A stretch of 64,000 nt of DNA from Filobacillus milosensis (GCF_004402015.1 NZ_SOPW01000009.1:1-64000); one strand, 5' to 3'; numbered from the stretch's first letter, positions 50,262 through 59,627 are shown. Translations and numbers: made by a program. Notes: a model not told the origin generated them from the sequence alone.

Positions 50262-50813
50262 TTATTCAAAGTCTGGCTTCAACAATGAATACATATATAA
50301 ATCATCAAATTTTCCACCAGTAAACTCATAACTTCTCAAAAGTCCTTCCTTAATAAACCCTTGTTTCTCTACTAATTTTTGTGACAGTAAATTAGGTGGT
50401 TCAATTAAAGCTTCTATCCGTTGTAGGTTCATATGCATAAATCCATACCTAATTACTGCATTTATAGCTTCGCTAGCAATTCCTTCTCCCCAGTGCTCTT
50501 TACTTAACTCAATGCCAATTTCAGAACGATAGTGCTTGGGTATCAAGTTTAAAAAACCACAGCTACCAATTACTTGCCCTTGGTTCTTTAATGTAATCCC
50601 CCACCTTATTCCTGTGTTCTTATCATATATTGATTGGTACCACGAAATCTCATCCAGTGCGTCATTTATAGACTTAAATGGTTCTAATCCAATATGTTTC
50701 ATTACATCTCTATCAGACAAATACTTTAAAAGGCTGCAAGCATCATCGTTTGTTACTTTTCTTAAAATCAATCTATTAGTTTCAAGAATTGGAAATGAAT
50801 TTACTTCTACCAA
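50262..50813 (-). CDS. GNAT family N-acetyltransferase, RimJ/RimL-like
   Basis: The 183-residue protein fits the RimJ/RimL branch of acetyl-CoA-dependent acetyltransferases: LETNRLILRKVTNDDA at the start, IGSCGFLNL, SEIGIELSKEHWGEGIASEA (acetyl-CoA loop, about 95-115) and RIEALIEPPNLLSQKLVEKQGF. The substrate may be a ribosomal protein N-terminus or a small molecule; it cannot be told here. The start is TTG 50813, 9 nt after AAAGGAG. It converges on the radical-SAM gene and is not part of the usual recR region. Confidence 0.85.
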   Translation of the reverse strand: MVEVNSFPILETNRLILRKVTNDDACSLLKYLSDRDVMKHIGLEPFKSINDALDEISWYQSIYDKNTGIRWGITLKNQGQVIGSCGFLNLIPKHYRSEIGIELSKEHWGEGIASEAINAVIRYGFMHMNLQRIEALIEPPNLLSQKLVEKQGFIKEGLLRSYEFTGGKFDDLYMYSLLKPDFE

Positions 50814-51202
50814 AATAATTACTCCTTTAGATAATATTATATTTATTAGTGAAGCAAGGCATCTAATTGAAGGAAAAATATTATTGTTGTTACATTATAC
50901 TACCCTTTTAGCCCAGATCTTTTAAACTGATTTTAACATAATAGGTATGTTTTAAAATGTAACACCCTCAGTCATAGTTATTACAAAATATCAATTACGA
51001 ATTACTAAGCAATATGCCTAAGTAAACTTATAGTTTAATTTGCTAGAGGTCGGTCAATTTTTGAACAAGGGACCCGATTCTGCAAAATAAAACACGTGAA
51101 TTCAAGTTCACGTGTGAAAAAGTATATGTTTATGTCTGTGTGCACCTCTTAAAGGACTTCATTTGCGCTATACTAAATCCCTATATTAGTATGATTAGAA
51201 TA
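50814..51202. other. gap between the acetyltransferase gene and recR
   Basis: Contains the acetyltransferase ribosome site, an AT-rich stretch and the recR terminator (51084-51117). The small gene yaaL (DUF2508) that follows recR in relatives was looked for on the minus strand and not found. Confidence 0.5.
51084..51117 (-). terminator. recR intrinsic terminator
   Basis: ACACGTGAA / TTCACGTGT stem with T-rich tail on the minus strand, about 90 nt past recR. Confidence 0.8.
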
Positions 51203-51799
51203 TTATAAGTCTCGTCGGCCTTCCAGTGCTTTAGATAAGGTTACTTCATCGGCGTACTCTAAGTCACCGCCAACTGGTAGTCCATGTGCAATTCTAGTAA
51301 TGCGAATGCCTGATGGTTTAACTAAACGCGAGATATACATCGCAGTTGCTTCACCTTCAACGTTTGGATTGGTAGCTAAAATCAGCTCCTCTACTTCTTC
51401 ATCTTTCAAACGTTCAATTAACGAAGGCACATTAATATCCTCTGGACCTATTCCATCCATTGGAGAGATTGCACCATGCAAAACATGATACTTCCCTCGA
51501 TAGTCTTTCATTTTTTCCATAGCAATAACATCTCTTGGATCCTGTACGACGCAAATAATCGATCCGTCACGGTCACTGTCATCACATATACGACATGGAT
51601 CCTTATCGGTTATATGTCCACACACACTGCAATGAGTAAGTTCTCGTTTGGCGTTTACCAATGATTTTGCAAAATCTAAGACGTCATCTTCTTTCATATC
51701 CAACACAAAAAAAGCCAGGCGTACTGCCGTTTTTGGCCCTATACCTGGCAATTTTGTAAAACTGTCAACCAGTTTGGAGATTGGTTCAGGATAATACAT
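51203..51799 (-). CDS. recR: Recombination mediator RecR
   Basis: Works with RecO to load RecA at gaps. The 198-residue protein has the helix-hairpin-helix region [14 protein letters not shown], a zinc finger [16 protein letters not shown] (about 57-72) and a Toprim domain ([13 protein letters not shown], about 83). It is 12 nt after yaaK in the dnaX-yaaK-recR operon. Confidence 0.97.
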   Translation of the reverse strand: MYYPEPISKLVDSFTKLPGIGPKTAVRLAFFVLDMKEDDVLDFAKSLVNAKRELTHCSVCGHITDKDPCRICDDSDRDGSIICVVQDPRDVIAMEKMKDYRGKYHVLHGAISPMDGIGPEDINVPSLIERLKDEEVEELILATNPNVEGEATAMYISRLVKPSGIRITRIAHGLPVGGDLEYADEVTLSKALEGRRDL

Positions 51800-51811
51800 G
51801 ATGCAAGCCTC

Positions 51812-52129
51812 CTAGAAACCTGGTATATTCATCCCTTGAGTGAATTGTCCCATTTTATCATTTGTTGTTTGATCAACTTGAGTTAACACATCATTAGTTG
51901 CAGCAATAATTAGATCTTGAAGCATATCGACATCATCTGGGTCTACAACTTCTTCATTAATTTCAATGTCAGTAATTTCTTTTTTACCGTTAGCAACAAC
52001 TTTGACCATTCCGCCACCAGCAGTCGCTTCAAACGTCATTTCGTGTAGCTCTTCTTGAGCCTTCATCATTTTCTTTTGCATTTTTTGCATTTGCTTCATC
52101 ATATTGTTCATATTTCCCATTCCTTTCAT
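51812..52129 (-). CDS. yaaK: Nucleoid-associated protein, YbaB/EbfC family
   Basis: A small dimeric DNA-binding protein (105 residues) with a Met/Gln/Lys-rich N-terminal helix ([19 protein letters not shown]) and the core [25 protein letters not shown]. It is between dnaX and recR, as almost everywhere in bacteria. ATG 52129 follows AGGAGG by 8 nt. Confidence 0.95.
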   Translation of the reverse strand: MKGMGNMNNMMKQMQKMQKKMMKAQEELHEMTFEATAGGGMVKVVANGKKEITDIEINEEVVDPDDVDMLQDLIIAATNDVLTQVDQTTNDKMGQFTQGMNIPGF

Positions 52130-52149
52130 GATTAAATCCTCCTATTATT

Positions 52150-53850
52150 TTACTCTTTTATTTCTAACAACTCATCTCCAACCAACTTTCGGGCCTCTGA
52201 CACCAAAGGGTCTTCTTGTTCTGACTCTTGTTCCTCGGATTCGGAAGGTTGTTGTTGATTTAAAAAATCTTCACGAATGGCTTGCCATTCTTGGTCAGGA
52301 ATTGGAATAATCGTAAGCTTCTTACCAATATATTCAGATAAAGCTGTTTCGATCATTTCCTGATTTTCTAAAACTAAAGAGCAATGAATTTCATATTTAA
52401 ATGAAAGAATTATTGATTTATCTGAGGCTGCTCGTGGTGTACTATCAACTAGTTTGGCACGTGCTGGCGGACTCGTTTTCTTCAAGCCTTCCATGAATGC
52501 AGCCCAATTCGCTTTTACATTTTTTAAGTCATCTTTAGTTGCTTCTGATAACGTAAAACGAACTTTTTCATAAGGAACCTTATAACGATTCCCTCGTGAT
52601 TGTGGGGCACGTTTCTTTTGAGTTTTTTCCTCTTGAGAATCTGCCTTAACCCCTTGTTCCTTTAAGTTTTTCAACTCTTTTTCAAGTTGTGCTATTTGTT
52701 GAATAAGTTCTGAAGGGATCGCAGTCGCCTCACTAGATTGGGCATTTCCTTGTTGAGGATCAATTTCTTGAATGTTCAACAATGCAATCTCTAATAAAAC
52801 TTTCGGACTGTTCGTCCACTTCATATCCTGTTGCGTTTCATTTAATATATCTATAGCTTGTTCCAGCCACTGACTGGTTAAACTTTCAGCGACTTCTTTA
52901 AATTTCTCATCTGGAATCGCTCTAACCAGAACATCATCCATGTGGGAGGCACTTGAAAACATATATAAATCACGTAAAAAGTGAATTAAATCAAAAACAA
53001 ACCGGTTCGGATCCTTCCCCTCTTGCATACTTTCTTCTAAAGCATTTAGCGCCTCTTTAGCCTCACGATTATTTAAAGCTTCAATCATAGCTAGTAATCG
53101 TTCTTGAGGGATTGATCCAGTTACAGCTAACACATCTTCCATTTGAATATTGAGGTTGTCACTATAAGCAATCGCCTGGTCTAATAAACTTAAGGCATCA
53201 CGCATACCACCTTCTGCTGTTAAAGCTACATGGATTAATGCATGTTCATCATATTGAATGCCTTCTTCATCTAAAATATGCTTTATTCTCTCGACGATTA
53301 CCTGATGAGTAATTCGTTTGAAATCGAATCGTTGACAGCGTGAAATAATCGTTAATGGGATTTTATGTGGTTCTGTTGTTGCCAAAATAAAAATCACATG
53401 TCTTGGTGGTTCTTCTAATGTTTTGAGTAAAGCATTAAAAGCACCTTGAGATAACATATGAACCTCGTCAATAATATAGACTTTATACTCCACAGCACTT
53501 GGCGCATATTTTACTTTATCACGAATCTCGCGAATATCGTCAACACCATTGTTAGACGCAGCGTCAATCTCAATAATATCTGAAATGGACCCATCTTGAA
53601 TGCCTCGACAAGCATCACATTCTCCACATGGTTCCTTCACTGGGGCATGTTCACAGTTGATTGCTTTAGCAAAAATCTTCGCCGCACTTGTTTTACCAGT
53701 TCCTCGTGGTCCTGAAAAAAGGTAAGCATGTGCTACTTTTTGCTGTTCCATTGCATTTTGCAATGTACGGGTGATATGTACTTGTCCAACGACATCCTCA
53801 AATTTCCGGGGACGCCAAACTCGATACAATGCTTGATAGGCCATGGACAT
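52150..53850 (-). CDS. dnaX: DNA polymerase III gamma/tau subunit
   Basis: Clamp-loader ATPase. The 566-residue protein has Walker A GPRGTGKTSAAKIF (about 46), zinc cysteines in CEHAPVKEPCGECDAC (about 66-80), Walker B IIDEVHML and SRC with QRFDFKRI. The C-terminal tau region (about 370-566) contains a Lys/Glu-rich linker and a DnaE-interaction end. The start is ATG 53850 or the ATG 6 nt further in; AAAGGAG fits both. The SRP RNA gene is upstream and read the same way. Confidence 0.96.
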   Translation of the reverse strand: MSMAYQALYRVWRPRKFEDVVGQVHITRTLQNAMEQQKVAHAYLFSGPRGTGKTSAAKIFAKAINCEHAPVKEPCGECDACRGIQDGSISDIIEIDAASNNGVDDIREIRDKVKYAPSAVEYKVYIIDEVHMLSQGAFNALLKTLEEPPRHVIFILATTEPHKIPLTIISRCQRFDFKRITHQVIVERIKHILDEEGIQYDEHALIHVALTAEGGMRDALSLLDQAIAYSDNLNIQMEDVLAVTGSIPQERLLAMIEALNNREAKEALNALEESMQEGKDPNRFVFDLIHFLRDLYMFSSASHMDDVLVRAIPDEKFKEVAESLTSQWLEQAIDILNETQQDMKWTNSPKVLLEIALLNIQEIDPQQGNAQSSEATAIPSELIQQIAQLEKELKNLKEQGVKADSQEEKTQKKRAPQSRGNRYKVPYEKVRFTLSEATKDDLKNVKANWAAFMEGLKKTSPPARAKLVDSTPRAASDKSIILSFKYEIHCSLVLENQEMIETALSEYIGKKLTIIPIPDQEWQAIREDFLNQQQPSESEEQESEQEDPLVSEARKLVGDELLEIKE

Positions 53851-54008
53851 ACTTCTCCTTTAAGGTTTCTTCTCTATTATAACCGATTCAGAAGTGTGAT
53901 TTCAAAACTAATTGTAGAAGGCTTTTAGATGAATTTTTGTGAAAGTAAGTAATAACGAAGAGTTTAGAGAGTAAATATGGTTAGTCCATATGAGGTAATT
54001 AAAATATG

Positions 54009-54283
54009 TAGCTGTGCACCTATCTTCGATGAAGTGATCCGTAAGCGTTACGTAAGATCACAGCTCGATCTAGGCGACCCTACGACACACGAGAATGACC
54101 GCTTACTGCTGCTTCCTTCCGGACCTGACAGGGTTTACGGGTTCTCATTGCATAGGACCCAAATGTCAACACTGCTCACTTACGGCAGACCTTAAAATCA
54201 CTTCACCTCAGATAGGCATTCAGCCCCACTATAGCGGATTGTGGGTTACAGGGCACCGCTACCTCCCCACCTAGCACAGCAAT
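54009..54283 (-). ncRNA. scr: Signal recognition particle RNA (scRNA), large Bacillus type
   Basis: The minus strand contains the conserved SRP apical loop CAGGTCCGGAAGGAAGCAGCAGTAAG (shown in parts: GTCCGGAAGGAAGCAGC) and the 5' GGTGGGGAGGTAGCGGTGCCCTGTAACCC Alu-domain region typical of ~270-nt Bacillus scRNA. The ends pair (GCTGTGC with GCACAGC). It targets membrane proteins with Ffh. In B. subtilis scr also lies directly upstream of dnaX. Confidence 0.95.
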
Positions 54284-54287
54284 TACA

Positions 54288-54316
54288 AGTATATAAGGTT
54301 TTTTAGCAAAATGCAA
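54288..54316 (-). promoter_or_regulatory. scr promoter (sigma-A)
   Basis: Minus strand: TTGCAT (54311-54316), 17-nt spacer, TATACT (54288-54293), just ahead of the SRP RNA 5' end. Confidence 0.75.
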
Positions 54317-54388
54317 TGGTGATCTCATTCCATATTATGTAAGGTGTATTTGTTAGTTTTATACGGGACAAAAAATATTTAAATGTTT

Positions 54389-54413
54389 GTTTATTCCCTT
54401 TTTATTAGGGTAT
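54389..54413 (+). promoter_or_regulatory. sigma-B promoter upstream of the BCCT transporter gene
   Basis: GTTTAT (54389-54394), 13-nt spacer, GGGTAT (54408-54413): a perfect sigma-B -10 and near-perfect -35. The leader to the start codon is about 190 nt and contains a terminator-like hairpin. Confidence 0.7.
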
Positions 54414-54520
54414 ATAACACATGTAGATCTTTTTTAAAAAATCGTTACCCTTGAAAATCAATTTCTTTTGCGTTAAATTCACAAAGGCTTGGTTTTATAA
54501 AAGGGAATTATTCGTGTTTG

Positions 54521-54551
54521 AACATCTAAGTGCATTTAGATGTTTTTTATT
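54521..54551 (+). terminator. terminator-like hairpin in the BCCT gene leader
   Basis: AACATCTAA / TTAGATGTT stem with a 6-nt loop followed by TTTTTT, about 60 nt ahead of the BCCT start and 108 nt past the sigma-B promoter. It would stop transcripts from that promoter unless bypassed. Confidence 0.7.
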
Positions 54552-54612
54552 GTTAAAAAGTATTAGAAGAGCGATATGCTTTTCTACCAAATAATATGAA
54601 AGGGAGAGAAAT

Positions 54613-56247
54613 ATGAGAGAAAAACAGAAAGGGTTAACAACATTTAGTGCAGCTGCCAAAACTCCGGCTTTTATTGTTTCTTTAGTTATTGCCAGTATTT
54701 TTCTTGCGCTAGGTGTGTTTTTACCTAACTTTAGCGACTATGTAAATACCACTTTTGATTGGGTCGTAAAAAACCTTGGTTGGTCATTCATTTTAGGTGG
54801 AAGTGCCTTCTTAATCATTGCGATCTACTTAATGATTAGTCCTCTTGGTGAAATTAAACTTGGGGACGATGATGAAAAACCAGCGTATTCTACATCTGCT
54901 TGGTTTGCGATGCTATTCAGTGCAGGTATGGGTATTGGTTTACTCTTCTGGGGTGTTTCAGAACCGATTAACCACTATATGTGGCCACCAAGCGGAGAGG
55001 CTGAATCTCCAGCAGCTGTACACAAGGCTTTACAGTATTCATTCTTCCACTGGGGACTTCACCCATGGGCTGTATATGCCGTCGTAGCAGCAGCATTAGC
55101 ATACTTTTCTTATCGTAAAAATTTACCGATGTTACTTAGTTCGACATTAGAACCTTTATTAGGTCGTAATAATTTAAATGGAGGCTGGGGTAACACTGTT
55201 AACATTATTGGTGTTATTTCGACATTATTTGGTATATCAACTTCATTAGGTCTTGGTGTAATGCAGATCGGTGGAGGTTTTGAACAATTATTTGGAATCG
55301 AAAATGATAGTGGACTTTGGTTAATTATTATTGTAGTTGTAACTACACTAGCTATTTTATCTACAACTTCAGGCATTGATAAAGGGATTAAGTGGTTAAG
55401 TCAAGCTAACTTAGGTGTGGCTGGTCTTTTACTACTATTCGTATTAATCTTAGGGCCAACATTATTCATTTTAGAAGCATTAACACATTCAACTGGTACG
55501 TATTTACAAAATATTTTCAAAATGTCTTTTGGTATCGATGCGGCTGGTGAAGGTACAAAAGGTTGGTATGATGCTTGGACGATTTTCTACTGGGCTTGGT
55601 GGATTTCCTGGGCTCCATTCGTAGGTGCCTTTATTGCCCGTGTATCTAGAGGACGTACAATCCGTAGTTTTACAGTAGGTGTACTACTCGTACCAACAGC
55701 AGTTAGTATCGTTTGGTTTAGTGTATTTGGTGGAGCAGCACTATTCTTAGAACATTTCAAGAGCAGTAGTATTTGGGATGCTGTGAGTGAGGACGAAGCA
55801 CAAGGGTTCTTTGCTTTATTAGAAACGTTCCCATTCTCTAGTGTACTAATCGTTATTGCGATGATTTCTCTAACAGTATTCTTTATTACATCTTCTGACT
55901 CAGGTACGTATGTAATCGGTATGTTAACGTCTAAAGGTAATGTTAACCCACCATTAGGTCTACGTATTATCTGGGGTGTAATCGAAGGTGGATTTGCTGC
56001 AGTTCTACTATTAGCAGGTGGACTAAGTGCATTACAAACAGCAGCTGTCGTCGGTGGTTTTCCATTCATGCTCATCATGTTTGTGATGGTATACTGCTTG
56101 ATATGGGCCCTTCACAAAGAACTAAGAGAAGGCTCTCTACCGCAAGAACGTGCTAGAATTTATGCAGCTTTAGCTGACTTAAGAGAAGAAAAGAAACTCC
56201 GTAAAGGAATTATTCAAGATCAAAGTTCGGAAAATAAAGATCAGTAA
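54613..56247 (+). CDS. opuD: BCCT family glycine betaine/choline transporter (OpuD-like)
   Basis: A sodium-coupled importer of compatible solutes for salt stress. The 544-residue protein has 12 hydrophobic segments and the BCCT signature FYWAWWISWAPFVGAFIARVSRGRT (about residues 323-347) with the substrate-binding Trp residues, plus MGIGLLFWGVSEP near 100. The last ~40 residues are a charged cytoplasmic tail, often the osmosensing part. The start ATG 54613 follows AAAGGGAGAG. The upstream sigma-B promoter agrees with stress induction; exact substrate (betaine, choline, carnitine) is not known. Confidence 0.9.
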   Translation: MREKQKGLTTFSAAAKTPAFIVSLVIASIFLALGVFLPNFSDYVNTTFDWVVKNLGWSFILGGSAFLIIAIYLMISPLGEIKLGDDDEKPAYSTSAWFAMLFSAGMGIGLLFWGVSEPINHYMWPPSGEAESPAAVHKALQYSFFHWGLHPWAVYAVVAAALAYFSYRKNLPMLLSSTLEPLLGRNNLNGGWGNTVNIIGVISTLFGISTSLGLGVMQIGGGFEQLFGIENDSGLWLIIIVVVTTLAILSTTSGIDKGIKWLSQANLGVAGLLLLFVLILGPTLFILEALTHSTGTYLQNIFKMSFGIDAAGEGTKGWYDAWTIFYWAWWISWAPFVGAFIARVSRGRTIRSFTVGVLLVPTAVSIVWFSVFGGAALFLEHFKSSSIWDAVSEDEAQGFFALLETFPFSSVLIVIAMISLTVFFITSSDSGTYVIGMLTSKGNVNPPLGLRIIWGVIEGGFAAVLLLAGGLSALQTAAVVGGFPFMLIMFVMVYCLIWALHKELREGSLPQERARIYAALADLREEKKLRKGIIQDQSSENKDQ

Positions 56248-56251
56248 ATAT

Positions 56252-56288
56252 AAAAGTAGCTCTCATATTTGTGAGAGCTACTTTTTTC
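56252..56288. terminator. bidirectional terminator between opuD and tadA
   Basis: AAGTAGCTCTCA / TGAGAGCTACTT stem with ATTTG-type loop, T-run on the plus side and A-rich on the other. Its right arm overlaps the last codons of tadA. Confidence 0.9.
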
Positions 56289-56727
56289 TTAGCTTTTTAA
56301 AAAACTGTTTTAATAATGATGCGCACTCTTCTTCTAGTACTCCACTCGTCACACTTGTTTGATGATTAAATCGAGTTTCATCTAGTAAATTCATTAATGT
56401 GCCCGCACATCCAGCTTTCGGATCACTAGCCCCATAAACAACATGCGGAATACGTGCTTGAACAATGGCACCGGCACACATCGGGCATGGTTCCAACGTG
56501 ACATAAAGTATACACTCTTCTAGTCGCCAGCTCCCTATGTAAGCATTAGCTTCTTGTATAGCTAACATTTCAGCATGAGAATCACTGCGTTGGGTCGTTT
56601 CTCTTTGGTTATATCCTCTTGCAATAATTTCATCTTTATATACAATCACAGCTCCTATTGGAACTTCATTAATCTCTTCAGCTTTATTCGCTTCCTTCAT
56701 CGCTTCTCTCATGTAATAATCATGCAT
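56278..56727 (-). CDS. tadA: tRNA-specific adenosine deaminase
   Basis: Deaminates A34 to inosine in tRNA-Arg(ACG). The 149-residue protein has the zinc sites HAEML (about 54) and PCPMCAGAIV (about 84) of the cytidine-deaminase fold. The start is placed at ATG 56727, 6 nt after GAGGTG; ATG 56730 is equally close and a GTG at 56736 overlaps the ribosome site. In B. subtilis tadA (yaaJ) also lies near dnaX/scr. Confidence 0.94.
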   Translation of the reverse strand: MHDYYMREAMKEANKAEEINEVPIGAVIVYKDEIIARGYNQRETTQRSDSHAEMLAIQEANAYIGSWRLEECILYVTLEPCPMCAGAIVQARIPHVVYGASDPKAGCAGTLMNLLDETRFNHQTSVTSGVLEEECASLLKQFFKKLRKK

Positions 56728-56771
56728 CATTGTCACCTCTTATCTTTTGTATCATAACATAATCTTGGATG

Positions 56772-56799
56772 GCATAAGCCTATTTTTTACACATAAAGT
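56772..56799 (+). promoter_or_regulatory. possible sigma-E promoter of sleL
   Basis: GCATAAG (56772-56778) and CATAAAGT (56792-56799), separated by 13 nt, resemble sigma-E elements (-35 ATA type, -10 CATACAAT). B. subtilis yaaH is sigma-E-dependent. Confidence 0.4.
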
Positions 56800-56832
56800 G
56801 TATATAGGAAAATTAGAAAGGAGTGCACACCA

Positions 56833-58116
56833 TTGATTATTCATGTCGTGCAACAAGGAGACTCCATTTATTCACTTGCTAATCAATATCAAACAACCGT
56901 AGATGAAATCGTGCAAGTTAACGGGTTAGATCGCCCTGAAGACCTTGTCATTGGACAGGCGCTTGTCCTTCCAGTCGGTACTTACACTGTTCAGCCAGGT
57001 GATAGTCTATATAGTATTGCAAATCGGATCGGTGTCTCTTATCAAGAATTAGCTAATTACAATAATTTAAACCCGAATACCCCGTTACAAGTCGGTCAAA
57101 CCATTCAAATCCCAAGTCCAGAACCGAGAAACATTACTAGTAACGCTTATATTGAACCAACAGGTGATACAGTCAGTAATACCCTGCAACAATCTGCAAG
57201 AGCAAGAGCACCTTACTTAACTTATTTAGCACCCTTTAGTTATGATATTAACCGTGACGGGACATTAGTCGCTCCTCCACTGGATGACTTTCCTGCGATT
57301 GCCGAACAAAATAATACTGCCTTAATGTTAGTTGTAACGAATATTGAAGACGGAGAATTCAGTGAAGAGCTCGGTCGTATTATTATGACAGATGAAAATG
57401 TTCAAAATACCTTATTGGATGAAATTATTCAGGAAGCTAATGAAGTAGGTTATCAGGATGTTCATTTTGACTTTGAATTCCTGCCAGCTGACACTCGAGA
57501 AGATTATAATCAATTCCTTAGAAAAGCCAAACAACGTCTAAGCGAAAACAATTTAATGTTATCAACAGCATTAGCTCCGAAAACAAGTGCAGAACAAACC
57601 GGACAGTGGTATGAAGCTCATGATTACCAGGCACATGGTGAGATTGTGGATTTTGTTGTGTTAATGACCTATGAATGGGGTTATAGTTATGGTCCACCAA
57701 TGGCTGTTTCACCGATTGAGCCTGTCCGAGGTGTTGTTGAGTATGCCCTAACCGAAATGCCTGCTGATAAGATTTTACTTGGACAAAATTTGTATGGTTA
57801 TGATTGGACATTACCTTTCGTTGAAGGTGGGGATCCCGCTAAAGCCGTAAGTCCTAACCGAGCTATTCAAATTGCACGCGAGAATAACCAGGCAATTGAA
57901 TTTGATGAAGAGTCACAAGCCCCATATTTCTATTATTGGGATGAAGATGGTAATCAACACGAGGTTTGGTTCGAAGATGCGAGGTCCATTCAGGCAAAAT
58001 TTGATTTAATACGCGAATTAGATTTGAAAGGTATTAGCTATTGGAAATTAGGATTAGCATTTCCTCAAAATTGGTATATGTTAGATAGTCAATTTAATAT
58101 AGAAAAAATCCGATAA
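56833..58116 (+). CDS. sleL: Spore germination glycosylase SleL/YaaH (LysM-GH18)
   Basis: A spore-coat N-acetylglucosaminidase that digests cortex fragments during germination. The 427-residue protein begins with two LysM domains (about 2-46 and 50-95), then a GH18 barrel (about 105-427) with the catalytic DVHFDFEF (DxxDxE-type) near residue 218 and VVLMTYEWGY. There is no signal peptide, as usual for coat-targeted YaaH. It starts at TTG 56833, 9 nt after AAAGGAG. Confidence 0.94.
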   Translation: MIIHVVQQGDSIYSLANQYQTTVDEIVQVNGLDRPEDLVIGQALVLPVGTYTVQPGDSLYSIANRIGVSYQELANYNNLNPNTPLQVGQTIQIPSPEPRNITSNAYIEPTGDTVSNTLQQSARARAPYLTYLAPFSYDINRDGTLVAPPLDDFPAIAEQNNTALMLVVTNIEDGEFSEELGRIIMTDENVQNTLLDEIIQEANEVGYQDVHFDFEFLPADTREDYNQFLRKAKQRLSENNLMLSTALAPKTSAEQTGQWYEAHDYQAHGEIVDFVVLMTYEWGYSYGPPMAVSPIEPVRGVVEYALTEMPADKILLGQNLYGYDWTLPFVEGGDPAKAVSPNRAIQIARENNQAIEFDEESQAPYFYYWDEDGNQHEVWFEDARSIQAKFDLIRELDLKGISYWKLGLAFPQNWYMLDSQFNIEKIR

Positions 58117-58153
58117 ATAAAGGTCCAGGTGATCGTCTCCTGGACCTTTATTA
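58117..58153. terminator. bidirectional terminator between sleL and the DUF3891 gene
   Basis: AAAGGTCCAGG / CCTGGACCTTTA stem with T-rich 3' side, usable for both converging genes. Confidence 0.9.
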
Positions 58154-58160
58154 TGATTAA

Positions 58161-58925
58161 CTATTCACCTTTTATTAAAACAATTCTATTATGTGTTTCT
58201 GCATGTTGATACGCTTCTACCAATCCTTTCTCTTCAACCTGTTCGTGAGTTATCTCTCGATAAGGAACTTGAACATGAAAAGGCTCTTTAAACGGAAAGG
58301 GGGTTAGTGTAATTTCATTAATGGTTACCCAGTTAGCTCGTATAGACCCACTTAACCCCGCAAAACGTTGCCTAAAACCATCTTTGAACATGAAAATTTC
58401 GTTTTCCTTTGACGTACCTGGTTCATTTAAACAAATATATAAAGATAAATCATCGCAAAACTGCAATAAATTAAAATGAAATTCATTTATTTCATTAGTT
58501 AAACTACTAGAAAAAGTTTGTTCTAACCGATTTTGTCTGTCAATTTCCCGGGAAATGAATCGAGAAATGTCTGGGTCAGTCGAATCTTGGTCAAAGAAAG
58601 ATAAAAAATGTTGACTGTTTAAATAGGCTGCATAATTAGATTGTTGTTCGACTTCATCAATTCCTTTTTTATAAGCTTCAATCTTAGGTTTCATTGGATA
58701 ATCCATAAATGAATGTGGAACCTTTTTTTCGTAGTTCCAAATTGGTTCTTCATCTAATGGAATCCAAGCCCGATCATGTTCACGAATGGCCAATTTAACT
58801 TCATCACTAAAAGCTTGACCAATAAACAACTGATCTTGCCAATATGGAACAAAGTCCCCACTTAGCTTTGAATGGTCATACTGGGTAAACATCTGAATTT
58901 TTTCATTATGTGAAGTAACGATCAT
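58161..58925 (-). CDS. DUF3891-like protein of unknown function
   Basis: A 254-residue protein that resembles the DUF3891 family by its start (MIVTSHNEKIQMFTQYDHSKLSGD) with conserved His near residue 18 and IREHDRAW near 48, which look like HD-type metal or nucleotide sites. No membrane segment or signal peptide is seen. It is a single-gene unit between two terminators. Function not known; the family call is from memory of its N-terminal pattern. Confidence 0.65.
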   Translation of the reverse strand: MIVTSHNEKIQMFTQYDHSKLSGDFVPYWQDQLFIGQAFSDEVKLAIREHDRAWIPLDEEPIWNYEKKVPHSFMDYPMKPKIEAYKKGIDEVEQQSNYAAYLNSQHFLSFFDQDSTDPDISRFISREIDRQNRLEQTFSSSLTNEINEFHFNLLQFCDDLSLYICLNEPGTSKENEIFMFKDGFRQRFAGLSGSIRANWVTINEITLTPFPFKEPFHVQVPYREITHEQVEEKGLVEAYQHAETHNRIVLIKGE

Positions 58926-58996
58926 CCAATCATCCTTTTTACAGTATATTTACTATTTTATTTATGTAATATGATTAGTAACACCTTAGATTTATA

Positions 58997-59029
58997 AAAG
59001 GCTCAAACACGCTTAGTGCTTGAGCCTTC
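58997..59029 (-). terminator. terminator of the DJ-1/PfpI gene
   Basis: AAGGCTCAA..CAC / ..TGCTTGAGCCTT hairpin followed by TTTAT on the minus strand. Confidence 0.8.
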
Positions 59030-59036
59030 ATAACTG

Positions 59037-59555
59037 CTATTGACTTAAAACTCTTAACGATTCTTTATTAAAAGCCGGAATGTCATCAGGTTGTCTACTA
59101 GTAATTAGTTGATCGTGGCAAGAAACTACTTCCTGATCTTTATAATTAACACCCGCATTCTCCATATCCACTTTAATAGAATGGAAGCCTGTCGCTGTAC
59201 GCCCATCTAGTGTTTTAGCTGTAATTAACAGCTGTGGTCCGTGACAAATAGCAAAGACGGGCTTTTTCTGTTCCATAAAATGTTTCGCAAACCAAACAAA
59301 GCGTTCATCTCCACGTAAAATATCTGGAGAAAATCCCCCTGGAAGGAATAATGCATCGAATTCTTCAGGTTGAACTTCATCTATACTTGTATCAATCTCT
59401 ACCTCAGCTTCACCCTGTTTACCTGTTACAATTTTACCTTTTTCTTTTTCAATCGTTACAACTTCATGACCTGCATCACGATAAGCATTCGCAGGTTCTG
59501 TGTATTCACTATCTTCAAACATATCTGTTAATAAGCATGCGATTTTTTTACTCAT
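59037..59555 (-). CDS. DJ-1/PfpI family stress protein (YfkM-like)
   Basis: The 172-residue protein belongs to the DJ-1/PfpI/ThiJ superfamily, with the nucleophile Cys in FAICHGPQLL (about residue 103) and the preceding Glu/Asp in the N-terminal half (LTDMFEDSEY). Relatives in B. subtilis (YfkM, YraA) are general stress proteins, and some members act on glyoxal-modified proteins; activity here is inferred. AGGAGGG precedes ATG 59555. A sigma-B promoter lies directly upstream. Confidence 0.88.
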   Translation of the reverse strand: MSKKIACLLTDMFEDSEYTEPANAYRDAGHEVVTIEKEKGKIVTGKQGEAEVEIDTSIDEVQPEEFDALFLPGGFSPDILRGDERFVWFAKHFMEQKKPVFAICHGPQLLITAKTLDGRTATGFHSIKVDMENAGVNYKDQEVVSCHDQLITSRQPDDIPAFNKESLRVLSQ

Positions 59556-59598
59556 ATTAATGAAACCCTCCTAAAATTAGGTACTTACATAATTATGC

Positions 59599-59623
59599 AT
59601 TCCCTCTAAAGGCTAATTTAAAC
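59599..59623 (-). promoter_or_regulatory. sigma-B promoter of the DJ-1/PfpI gene
   Basis: Minus strand: GTTTAA (59618-59623), 13-nt spacer, GGGAAT (59599-59604). The -35 is perfect and the -10 has one mismatch. Confidence 0.75.
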
Positions 59624-59627
59624 ATGC

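Noticed and set aside
53977-54195. 72-codon ORF near dnaX
   Set aside because: Lies antisense within the SRP RNA gene.
55587-56078. 163-codon ORF antisense to the BCCT gene
   Set aside because: Shadow of a clear transporter gene; no ribosome site or family features.
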